Below are positions 17,197 to 24,356 of a stretch of 64,000 nucleotides of DNA, piece by piece. Position 1 is the stretch's first letter. Each line of letters begins with the position of its first letter. A program made the translations under genes and the position numbers. Source of the DNA: Pseudorhodobacter sp. PARRP1 (GTDB lineage Bacteria > Pseudomonadota > Alphaproteobacteria > Rhodobacterales > Rhodobacteraceae); NCBI GenBank assembly GCA_002256245.1, contig NKIU01000003.1:536614-600613 (forward strand). Direction: 5' to 3'. The notes under the pieces are model-generated. The model had not been told where the DNA came from. It searched no databases and saw only the letters and a list, made by a program, of their open reading frames with translations.

Positions 17197-19260
17197 CTAG
17201 TCTTGCAAGGCAGTGATTTCGCGGCGGAAGGGCAGGGCGTCGCCGATGTCGGGCATGTCCAACTCGCGTGCATAGCGGTGGCCGGCGTAGGTGGCCCAGG
17301 CGATGGGGCCGGGGGCGTTGGCGTCGCCGATCAGTTTGACCGAGAGGATGCCAGCGTCGGCCCAATCGGCGGCGCGGGCTTGCAGATCGCGGTAGAGTTG
17401 ATCTTGCGCGATGCGGCTGGCGACCATCACCACGGCGTCGGCCTCGGTTTGCGATTGCGCCCCGGTATAGACGCAAGCGGTGGTCAGGCTGTCCGGGTGC
17501 ATCGCGGTCAGCAGGGTGTTCAGCACGATCTTGACGCCCGCCGCGGCAAGCCTGCGGTGGATTGCGCCTTGTTCGAGGGTGTTGAGCGTCCAGTCCGAGA
17601 CATAGGCGGAGGGCGTGACCAGCGTCACGTCGCAGCCCTGTTGTGCCAGAAGTTCGGCGAGCACCCCGCCCATGTAGTAGTGATCATCGTCAAACACCGT
17701 GACGCGGCCGGTGAGCCGCTTGCCAGCCATCAGATCATCGGGGGTAAAGACTGGCATGGCGTGATGCGGGATGGGTTCGACATGCGCGCGCGCCACGCCA
17801 TCGGCCCGCCACAGCGCACCCGTGGCGATGGCGATATGTTGGAAGCCAAATTCGAGGATGTTTTCGGCGCTCAGGCGGCTGTCGAAATAGGTTTCCACAT
17901 TCGGGCGCTGGCTGATCTGATAGGCGCGGTAATCGGCGACGCGGCCCCAAGCGGAAAGGCCCGGCAGCAGGCGTTCCTTGGCCACACGACCGCCGAGGGT
18001 GGTTCCGGCCTCGGCCAGCGCCACATCATAGCCGCGTAAGCTGAGCGCGCGGGTGGCCTCTAGGCCTGCGGGGCCTGCGCCCACGATCAGCACGTTCTGG
18101 CTGGGGCCTTTGGCGTTCATCTTCTCGGGGTGCCAGCCCTTGCGCCATTCCTCCATGAAGGTGGGGTTCTGGGTGCAGCGCGAGATGCTTTGCGTCATGT
18201 CGCCGCTGACGCAGATGTTGCAGCCGATACATTCACGGATGTCTTCGATCCGGCCTTCTTCGATCTTTTTCGGCAGGAACGGATCGGCGATGGAGGGGCG
18301 CGCGCAGCCGATGAAATCGAGCGTGCCTTGGCGGATCATCCTGGCCATCACATCGGGCGAGGTGAAGCGGCCGACGCCCACCACGGGGCGGGTGGTGAGG
18401 TCTCGGATGCCTTGCACAAGGGTTTGCTGGGCGGCTTCTTCCTTGAAACGGCTGGGGCCAGAGCAATCTTCCCAGGTGCCTTGTGCGAGATCCCAAAGAT
18501 CGGGCAGATCGCCATTCATCGCGATGAAATCGCGCAACTCGGCGTTGGAAAAGCCAAGGTTGCCGATGTTTTCATCCAATGAGACGCGCATGGTCAGCGC
18601 CATCGTGTCGCCCACGGCGTCGCGCATGTCGGCGATGACTTCGCGGGCGAAGCGCGAGCGGTTTTCCAGACTGCCGCCGTATTCATCGCTGCGCTGGTTG
18701 GTGGCGCGGGACAGGAAATGTTGAAAGATGCCAAAGCCATGCGCGCCGTAAAGGCAGATCAGATCAAAGCCCGCCAGTTTGCTGCGGCGGGCCGCGTTCA
18801 CGAACCAGCGGCGCAGATTTTTGATATCGGTCTTGTCAAGCCCGCGCGCCTGCACCGGATCGTTGGTGAAGGTGCGGATCGGGCCGGGCGACACCGCCAT
18901 CGGCACTTCCTTGGTGTAGAAATTCGGGCCGTTGATGCCGGAATAGGCCAATTGGATGCCCGCAAGGCCCCCGTGGGTTTTCATCGCGGCGGCCATTTTG
19001 GCGATGGCGGGGATGTCTTGATCCTCCCACAGCCGCAACTCGATGAAGGGGGTGATTTCCGAGGTGTGGTGCATCTCGGTCTGCTCAGTAAAGATCACGC
19101 CCCAACCGCCTTCGGCCTTGATGCCGCGCATGGCGGCGGCGGCGGACGGGTCGCGGTAGCCGGCACCATTGCAATGCGGCACCTGATAAAACCGGTTTTT
19201 GGCTGTCAGCGGGCCGATCTGTTGCGGTTGAAACAGAATGTCATAGCGGGGATCGCGCAC
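17197..19260 (-). CDS. TMADH-family flavoprotein (FMN/4Fe-4S/FAD-NAD amine dehydrogenase; N-methylproline- or dimethylamine-demethylase-like)
   Basis: 687 residues from a GTG start with AAAGG upstream. Domains: an old-yellow-enzyme TIM barrel (1-340), a 4Fe-4S motif with Cys344, 347, 350 and 362, then FAD/ADP-binding Rossmann regions (VLIVGAGPAGLEATRAL). It aligns closely with trimethylamine dehydrogenase (TMADH): Cys30 in FYQVPHC, the covalent FMN site, is at the same number, and the catalytic Tyr/His pair is kept as Tyr171 and His174. Trp263 and Asp265 are kept too. The aromatic bowl that holds trimethylammonium is altered: Gln60 replaces Tyr60 (as in dimethylamine dehydrogenase), and Asp354 replaces Trp355. 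A secondary or tertiary N-methyl amine, perhaps an amino acid such as N-methylproline, is therefore the expected substrate. Neighbours include a Rieske oxygenase. Confidence 0.85.
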   Translation of the reverse strand: MRDPRYDILFQPQQIGPLTAKNRFYQVPHCNGAGYRDPSAAAAMRGIKAEGGWGVIFTEQTEMHHTSEITPFIELRLWEDQDIPAIAKMAAAMKTHGGLAGIQLAYSGINGPNFYTKEVPMAVSPGPIRTFTNDPVQARGLDKTDIKNLRRWFVNAARRSKLAGFDLICLYGAHGFGIFQHFLSRATNQRSDEYGGSLENRSRFAREVIADMRDAVGDTMALTMRVSLDENIGNLGFSNAELRDFIAMNGDLPDLWDLAQGTWEDCSGPSRFKEEAAQQTLVQGIRDLTTRPVVGVGRFTSPDVMARMIRQGTLDFIGCARPSIADPFLPKKIEEGRIEDIRECIGCNICVSGDMTQSISRCTQNPTFMEEWRKGWHPEKMNAKGPSQNVLIVGAGPAGLEATRALSLRGYDVALAEAGTTLGGRVAKERLLPGLSAWGRVADYRAYQISQRPNVETYFDSRLSAENILEFGFQHIAIATGALWRADGVARAHVEPIPHHAMPVFTPDDLMAGKRLTGRVTVFDDDHYYMGGVLAELLAQQGCDVTLVTPSAYVSDWTLNTLEQGAIHRRLAAAGVKIVLNTLLTAMHPDSLTTACVYTGAQSQTEADAVVMVASRIAQDQLYRDLQARAADWADAGILSVKLIGDANAPGPIAWATYAGHRYARELDMPDIGDALPFRREITALQD

Positions 19261-19338
19261 GGAGATGCCTTTCGGATGGGGTGGCGGCAGATTGACGCTT
19301 TGGGCTTGGGCGTAAAGGACGCGATGGCGAAGCGTGAC

Positions 19339-19353
19339 TTAGGCTTGGCCTTA
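19339..19353. promoter_or_regulatory. Candidate LysR operator upstream of the flavoprotein gene
   Basis: TTAGGC-TTG-GCCTTA is one mismatch from the palindrome TTAGGC-N3-GCCTAA. It lies 79 bp before the GTG start of the flavoprotein gene and overlaps the lysR stop codon. Similar sites occur at 20317, 22838 and 22872. Confidence 0.5.
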
Positions 19354-20295
19354 GCTGGTGCGGGGCACGGTCAGATGCAGGCCGGGGGTAGAGTTCAGCG
19401 TGATCTCGGCGCGGGCGTGGTCGATGAAGGCCTGCACGGTTAACGAAATGCCGGCACCTTCGGCCAGTGCCAGCCCCAGTTTCATCGGGCGCACCGAGCC
19501 GGTCAGCGGGATGTAGCGCAGGCGGCGGCCATCGGGGGCGGCGTCGGTCAAAGGGCGGATGTTGGCGATGGAATAGCCAAAGCCATTGGCGACCATCGAC
19601 TGCATCACCCCCATGTCGCGGGTGCGCTCGACGATATGCGGGCGCAGGGCGTTGGCGGTGAAATGCGACAGGAAGTAGTCGGACGACAGCGGCAGATCGA
19701 GCAGGATCATCGGATGTTCGGCCAGATCGGCGGGGGTTACGGTGTCGCGCTGCGCGAGCGGATGGCTGGGCGGCATCACCGCATAGGGTGGCAGGGTGAC
19801 AAGTGGGATGAAGCTAAGATCGGATGGGATATCAAGATCATAGGTCAGGGCGATGTCCAGCTTGGCCGAGCGGAGGCTGGCGAAAATCTCGACCTGATTG
19901 TGTTCGATCTGGGTGAAATCGACCTCGGGGTAGGCTTGGATGAAGCTGTGGCGCAGTTGTGGCAGCACCATTTGCGCGAAGGTGACAAGGCAGCCGACGG
20001 AAAGCGGCCCGCGCACCTTGCCGGTGATCTGATTGGCGAGTTCGTTCAGCTTGCCCGCCTCGGTCAGCACCTGGCGGGCCTGGGCGACGAATTGCCGCCC
20101 GCCTTGGGTCAGCGACAGGCCGTGGGCGTGTTTGCGCACGAACAGGGCGAGGCCAAACTCGGCCTCTAGCTGCGAGATCGCAGCCGAGATTGAAGGGCTG
20201 GAGACGTTAACCTTTTCGGCCGCAAGCGCGATGGAGCCGCTGTCGCCGACGGCCACAAGATATTCCAGCTGGCGCAGGGTGAATCGCAAGGGCAT
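19351..20295 (-). CDS. LysR-family transcriptional regulator
   Basis: 314 residues with the LysR N-terminal winged helix (RFTLRQLEYLVAVGDSGSIA; VSSPSISAAISQLEAEFG) and a two-lobe effector domain from about residue 90. It is encoded inside the minus-strand cluster between DUF1028 and the flavoprotein gene, so it most likely regulates that cluster. A T-N11-A palindrome (TTAGGAACAGGCTAA) lies 22 bp before its start and is repeated at the other cluster promoters. The inducer is not predictable from sequence. Confidence 0.9.
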   Translation of the reverse strand: MPLRFTLRQLEYLVAVGDSGSIALAAEKVNVSSPSISAAISQLEAEFGLALFVRKHAHGLSLTQGGRQFVAQARQVLTEAGKLNELANQITGKVRGPLSVGCLVTFAQMVLPQLRHSFIQAYPEVDFTQIEHNQVEIFASLRSAKLDIALTYDLDIPSDLSFIPLVTLPPYAVMPPSHPLAQRDTVTPADLAEHPMILLDLPLSSDYFLSHFTANALRPHIVERTRDMGVMQSMVANGFGYSIANIRPLTDAAPDGRRLRYIPLTGSVRPMKLGLALAEGAGISLTVQAFIDHARAEITLNSTPGLHLTVPRTS

Positions 20296-20316
20296 TGGGC
20301 TGTTCCGGGCGTTGGA

Positions 20317-20331
20317 TTAGGAACAGGCTAA
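20317..20331. promoter_or_regulatory. Candidate LysR operator upstream of lysR
   Basis: TTAGGA-ACA-GGCTAA matches TTAGGC-N3-GCCTAA with two symmetrical mismatches and has the T-N11-A form of LysR boxes. The position, 22 bp before the lysR ATG, suits autoregulation. Confidence 0.45.
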
Positions 20332-20371
20332 GCATATTGCGATATCGGGCGCAAATCTATTCGCGACAGGA

Positions 20372-21043
20372 TTATGCGTCGCCGGGCACGCCGTAGGATG
20401 GCGCTTGCGTCGGGTCTTGCGCGCGTTGGACGTAGGCGGCCATTTGCGGGCGGTAGATTTCCCAAGCGGTGGCGAGGTCTTGGATCGGGCTGTCGGACCA
20501 GTCGATGCGCAGATCGACGAGCGGCCAGTCGAGTTTGTCGGCGATCTTGAGGCCCGCGGAATGCACCGGCCCAGCCTCGCCGCCCGCCGCCTGTCCTGCG
20601 GTGAGGGCTGCGATCAGGCGGTCGCCGAGGTGGCCTGTGGCGGCCTCAAACGCGGTGATCATGGCGGTGGGGATGCTGGGGTTGGCCAGCAGATTGCCCC
20701 CTGCGGCGCAGTCCACGCCTTGGGCTTCGCCCCAGATGCCGAGGACTTGGGCGCCAGAGTGGATGGCGGTTGCCCCTTGGGCGTCAATCACCAGAAGCTG
20801 TCTGTAATCAATATGTTGACGGTCTTTGGTGACAGATGCCAAGGCCTGATCGGCAGGCTTGCCCTGCGCCAATGCGTTGAGCAGCAGCGGGCCCAACGCG
20901 GGGTCGGTGATGTTTTGGCTGGCGACGGCCCCCACGCCCGCGCGGGTATGCGCGCAGCGGGCGGCGACGGCGGGGGAGGATGAGGAGATCACCATGCCGA
21001 ATTGGCCGGTCTTGGCGCAGCGGGCGATGAGAGAGAATGTCAT
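20372..21043 (-). CDS. DUF1028 family protein (Ntn-hydrolase-like)
   Basis: 223 residues of the DUF1028 family. The N-terminus MTFSLIARCAKTGQFGM and the GVGAVASQN segment are typical; the fold is related to Ntn hydrolases, though activity is not established. Length is normal for the single-domain form. It starts behind AAGGG on the minus strand, 143 bp after the RidA gene and across a palindromic repeat. Members often sit beside RidA-family and amine or amino-acid catabolic genes, as here. A role in processing an imine, amide or lactam intermediate is inference. Confidence 0.8.
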   Translation of the reverse strand: MTFSLIARCAKTGQFGMVISSSSPAVAARCAHTRAGVGAVASQNITDPALGPLLLNALAQGKPADQALASVTKDRQHIDYRQLLVIDAQGATAIHSGAQVLGIWGEAQGVDCAAGGNLLANPSIPTAMITAFEAATGHLGDRLIAALTAGQAAGGEAGPVHSAGLKIADKLDWPLVDLRIDWSDSPIQDLATAWEIYRPQMAAYVQRAQDPTQAPSYGVPGDA

Positions 21044-21063
21044 GCTTGGCCCTTATTGGAAGC

Positions 21064-21178
21064 GCCGGGGGCCTTCTGCCCCCGGACCCCCGAGAGTATT
21101 TTTGCCAAGATGAAGTCGGGTTTCAGCTTCATCTTGGCAGAAATACTCCACGGGGGTCCGGGGGTTTGAAACCCCCGG
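21064..21178. repeat. Compound palindromic intergenic repeat
   Basis: Two imperfect arms of about 45 nt face each other: CCCGGACCCCCG..GAGTATTT..GCCAAGATGAAG on the left, and its reverse complement CTTCATCTTGGC..AAATACTC..CGGGGGTCCGGG on the right. Each arm also contains its own small GC hairpin. A related half-copy lies at 30862-30902. It sits inside an otherwise co-oriented gene run (RidA to DUF1028). Confidence 0.8.
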
Positions 21179-21186
21179 CTTTGCGG

Positions 21187-21603
21187 TCAATCCGGTATCA
21201 CGGCGGTGGCGTCAATCTCGACCAGCCAATCGGGGCGGGCGAGGGCGACGACGGTGAGGCCGGTGCAGACCGGATGCACGCCTTTGATATATTCACCCAT
21301 CACGCGGTAAACCGGCTCGCGGTGGCGCACATCGGTGAGATAGACCACCAGTTTCACCAGATGCTCCATCCGCCCGCCGGCTTCTTCGATCATCTGTTTG
21401 ATATTGCTCATCACTTTATGGGTCTGCTCGGCGGGATCGTGGCTGCCGAGGTTGACGGCGGTGTCGAGATCCTGCGGGCAGGCGCCGCGGAAATAGAGCG
21501 TGGTGCCGCCGCGGGTGGCGACGAGGTGGCAGAGGTCGTTGTCGAGGTTCTGCTCGGGGTAGGTGACTTTGGTGTTGAACTTGCGGTAGCGGGTGATGGT
21601 CAT
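21187..21603 (-). CDS. RidA/YjgF family protein
   Basis: 138 residues of the RidA (reactive intermediate deaminase) family. The C-terminal block VCTGLTVVALARPDWLVEIDATA contains the family pattern ending in V-E-I-D-A-A/T. The usual catalytic Arg position before P-C-T is not obvious: the segment reads GVHPVCTG, so this may be a non-canonical RidA subgroup. RidA proteins hydrolyse enamine/imine intermediates made by amine- or amino-acid-oxidising enzymes, which fits the neighbouring demethylating flavoprotein and Rieske oxygenase. It starts behind AGGAAAC, 18 bp after the Rieske gene, so the two are co-transcribed. Confidence 0.85.
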   Translation of the reverse strand: MTITRYRKFNTKVTYPEQNLDNDLCHLVATRGGTTLYFRGACPQDLDTAVNLGSHDPAEQTHKVMSNIKQMIEEAGGRMEHLVKLVVYLTDVRHREPVYRVMGEYIKGVHPVCTGLTVVALARPDWLVEIDATAVIPD

Positions 21604-21621
21604 GCTGTTTCCTGTAGGGTG

Positions 21622-22755
21622 TTAGGCGGGGATGCGGCTGGCAAGGTATTGCGCGAACTCGTAATTTGGCCGCTCGAGATGGCTGAGCGGGCCGGGGGTT
21701 GCCATGCCCGAGAGCAGGCCGCGATAGACTTTTTCGGTGCAGCCTTTGTCTTCGATGTTCACATCGTCAAGCAGGGCTTTGACGCGGGCGAGATGCGCCG
21801 GGGCTTCGGGGTCGGCCAGCCAATCCGCGCTCATCCCCATGCCGAACAGCACATTGACGCGGCCGGGGCCGTCGGGGGTCAGCGACAGATACCAGAAATA
21901 GCCCGGCGTCAGCGTGATCAGCAGCGAGGGGTAGATCGCCAGAAGCCAGGTCTTGCGGCGGTCATCGCCTTGCAGGGTGGTGTTGGAGGGGTGGGCGAGG
22001 GCAAGGGGGACGGAGTCGTTTTTCAAAATCCAGTGGTAGTTGAAGGCGTCGGTGCCTTCGGGGCAGATCATCTCATCCAGTTTCGACGCCCCCCCGATGG
22101 TGCCCGCATGGCACATCGGCAGGTGGTAGGATTCCATGAAATTCTCGGCCAGAACTTTCCAGTTTGTCGCCCAGTTGAAGCTTTCCTGATAGGTCTCGGT
22201 ATAGGTCGCCATATCGAGATTGGGGATCAGATCGCGCACGCCTTGCAGTGCTGCTTCGGGGTCGGGTGCGCCGGGGTTCAGGCTGACCATGATCCAGCCT
22301 TGCCAGATCTGGCAGCGGATTTGCGGCAGCGAGAGCTGGTCTTTGCAAAAGCCTTCGTTCTGGGTCATCGCGGCGGCGCCGCGCAACGATCCATCGAGAT
22401 TATACGTCCAGGCGTGATAGGGGCAGACGATGGCGCGGGTGTTGCCGCGGCCTTGCAGCAGGGTGGACATCCGGTGGCGGCAGACGTTGGACATCGCGCG
22501 GATCGCACCGTCGCGGTCGCGCAGCACGATCACCGGCTCGCCTGCGATTTGCATGGTGAGATAATCGCCGGGGTTGGCAAGGGTTTCGGCGCGGCCCGCG
22601 CAGAGCCAGTCTTGCGAGAAGATGTGTTTTTGTTCCTGCGCGAGGAAGGTCTCGCTTGTGTAGAGCGATTTCGGCATCGCATGGGCCTGATGGAACGGCA
22701 CCGAGACATTGGCGTGCAGCTCGGCCGCGGCGGAATGGGGGTGGTGCTGGTTCAT
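21622..22755 (-). CDS. Rieske non-heme iron oxygenase, alpha subunit (quaternary-ammonium demethylase-like)
   Basis: 377 residues. The Rieske 2Fe-2S motif is complete (CRH near 92-94, CPYH about 17 residues on), and the mononuclear iron site is seen in NWKVLAENFMESYHLPMCH (about 200-218: Glu bridge, two His). The size and the ENFMESYH pattern resemble oxygenases that N-demethylate glycine betaine, stachydrine or carnitine more than those acting on aromatic rings. The enzyme needs a reductase; none is encoded nearby, so electrons must come from elsewhere. It is the first gene of the minus-strand cluster and faces a flavin monooxygenase across a 222-bp promoter region holding two LysR-type palindromes. 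The substrate is not determined. Confidence 0.88.
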   Translation of the reverse strand: MNQHHPHSAAAELHANVSVPFHQAHAMPKSLYTSETFLAQEQKHIFSQDWLCAGRAETLANPGDYLTMQIAGEPVIVLRDRDGAIRAMSNVCRHRMSTLLQGRGNTRAIVCPYHAWTYNLDGSLRGAAAMTQNEGFCKDQLSLPQIRCQIWQGWIMVSLNPGAPDPEAALQGVRDLIPNLDMATYTETYQESFNWATNWKVLAENFMESYHLPMCHAGTIGGASKLDEMICPEGTDAFNYHWILKNDSVPLALAHPSNTTLQGDDRRKTWLLAIYPSLLITLTPGYFWYLSLTPDGPGRVNVLFGMGMSADWLADPEAPAHLARVKALLDDVNIEDKGCTEKVYRGLLSGMATPGPLSHLERPNYEFAQYLASRIPA

Positions 22756-22837
22756 GGCGGGCTCGCGGCTGGGGTGTTCGGGGTGAACTTTGCCCGAAAG
22801 CCGGGGCGCGGGCTATCAGTGATTTGCTCAGCTTTGG

Positions 22838-22886
22838 TTAGGCGGGGCTTAAGCCAATCTGCGGGCTTGCTTTGGGCGTAGCCTAA
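22838..22886. promoter_or_regulatory. Two candidate LysR operators in the Rieske / flavin-monooxygenase divergent promoter
   Basis: TTAGGC-GGG-GCTTAA (22838-22852) and TTGGGC-GTA-GCCTAA (22872-22886) each differ by one base from TTAGGC-N3-GCCTAA. Their centres are 34 bp apart, about three helical turns. They lie in the divergent promoter, where LysR proteins commonly bind as tetramers to two sites. Confidence 0.55.
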
Positions 22887-22977
22887 TCAATGCTGCATGA
22901 AATCCTTATTTGCGGGCGGTATCGACTGGCCTAAACGAGGGGCAACGGCGCTTTTGGCCACAGAAAAGGACACCGCG

Positions 22978-24222
22978 ATGACCGAACACGTTGACACGCT
23001 GATCATTGGCGGCGGGCAGGCTGGCCTTGCGATGAGCGCGCAGTTGAAGGAACGCGGGGTGCCGCATCTGGTGCTGGAGCGGCACCGGATTGCCGAGCGG
23101 TGGCGCAGTGAACGCTGGGATTCGCTGGTGGCGAATGGCCCGGCCTGGCACGACCGCTTCCCTATCCTGACCTTTGACGATCTGGACCCGGATGCGTTTG
23201 CGCCGAAAGAGCGGATTGCGGCGTATTTTGAGGCGGTGGCCGAGAAGATCGCAGCGCCGATCCGCTGCGGGGTGGAGGTGACTTCGCTGGTTCAGGATGG
23301 CGCGGGTTTTGTGGCCGAAACCTCGGCTGGGCAAGTTCGGGCGCGCAACGTGGTGGTGGCGACGGGGCCGTTTCAAAAGCCGCTGATCCCGACCTTGGTG
23401 CCGGAAGCGGCGGGCATCGTGCAGATGCATTCCAACGCCTACCGCAATCCGGGGCAGTTGCCGGAGGGGGCGGTGCTGGTGGTGGGGGCGGGGTCTTCGG
23501 GCTCGCAGATCGCCGATGAATTGATGCGCTCGGGGCGGAAGGTGTTCTTGTCGGTGGGGCCGCATGATCGCCCGCCGCGTGCCTATCGGGGCCGCGATTT
23601 CTGCTGGTGGCTGGGCGTGCTGGGCCAGTGGGAGCAGAAGGTGAAGGCGCCGGGGACCGAGCATGTCACCATCGCGGTTTCGGGCGCGCGGGGCGGGCAT
23701 ACGGTGGATTTCCACGAATTGGCCGCGCGCGGGATGACCTTGCTGGGGCGGGTTGGGCAGTATCAGGATGGGGTGCTGGCGGTTGGCGACGATCTGGGGC
23801 GGAACGTGCGGGCGGGCAATGAGAATTATCTCGCCACGCTGGCGCTGGCAGATGCTTACGCGGCCGAGCATGGGCTGGATTTGCCGTTGGAGGAGGACGC
23901 GAAGATTATCGGGCCGGAGCCGGATTGTGTGACGCATCCGATCTTGGCGCTGGATCTGGCGGCGGAGGGGGTGACTTCGATCATCTGGGCGACCGGGTTC
24001 GGGCTGGATTATGGCTGGTTGCAGGTGGATGCCTTCGATGAAAAGGGGCGGCCTGCGCATGATCGCGGTGTGTCGGGCGTGCCGGGGTTGTATTTTCTGG
24101 GGCTGCCGTGGCTGGCGCGGCGGGCCTCGCCGTTTATCTGGGGGGTCTGGGGGGATGCGGATTATCTGGCGGGGCATATCGCGGCGCGGGATGGGTCCAC
24201 GCGTGGACAGAAGATCGCCTGA
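22978..24222 (+). CDS. Flavin-dependent monooxygenase / NAD(P)-binding oxidoreductase (CzcO/FMO-like)
   Basis: 414 residues from the ATG at 22978, set by AAAGG 8 bases upstream. The FAD motif is GGGQAGLAMS (residues 12-21) and the NADPH motif is VVGAGSSGSQIADEL (about 170-184), so it is a two-dinucleotide-binding flavoprotein of the FMO/CzcO type. Such enzymes oxygenate nucleophilic N or S atoms, or carry out Baeyer-Villiger reactions. It is divergent from the Rieske gene and shares its promoter region with the LysR-type palindromes, so it is probably part of the same N-methyl-compound pathway. It has no ferredoxin-binding features and is unlikely to be the missing Rieske reductase. Confidence 0.85.
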   Translation: MTEHVDTLIIGGGQAGLAMSAQLKERGVPHLVLERHRIAERWRSERWDSLVANGPAWHDRFPILTFDDLDPDAFAPKERIAAYFEAVAEKIAAPIRCGVEVTSLVQDGAGFVAETSAGQVRARNVVVATGPFQKPLIPTLVPEAAGIVQMHSNAYRNPGQLPEGAVLVVGAGSSGSQIADELMRSGRKVFLSVGPHDRPPRAYRGRDFCWWLGVLGQWEQKVKAPGTEHVTIAVSGARGGHTVDFHELAARGMTLLGRVGQYQDGVLAVGDDLGRNVRAGNENYLATLALADAYAAEHGLDLPLEEDAKIIGPEPDCVTHPILALDLAAEGVTSIIWATGFGLDYGWLQVDAFDEKGRPAHDRGVSGVPGLYFLGLPWLARRASPFIWGVWGDADYLAGHIAARDGSTRGQKIA

Positions 24223-24282
24223 GGAAAATCAAAGGGTTAGCGGGGGGTGATTCATCTTTGCTTAACCTTTGTTGCGGATGCA

Positions 24283-24352
24283 ACGCCGCCCCGGACTTGA
24301 TCCGGGGCCTCTGCGCTGCCCATGAGGCCCCGGATCAAGTCCGGGGCGGCGT
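24283..24352. repeat. Alphaproteobacterial palindromic repeat with 29-bp perfect arms
   Basis: Arms 24283-24311 and 24324-24352 are exact reverse complements with a 12-nt loop. The core CCGGACTTGATCCGGGGCCT is a repeat widely seen in alphaproteobacterial genomes. It lies between the convergent flavin monooxygenase and acyltransferase genes and would form a very stable hairpin in either transcript. Confidence 0.9.
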
Positions 24353-24356
24353 GGTT

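Noticed and set aside
21037..22881. Open frame of 614 codons on the plus strand over RidA and the Rieske gene
   Set aside because: Antisense shadow of genes with intact Rieske and RidA motifs.
22978..24222. Flavin monooxygenase as the missing Rieske reductase
   Set aside because: It has two dinucleotide-binding motifs and FMO-type architecture but no ferredoxin or 2Fe-2S domain as in Rieske reductases.
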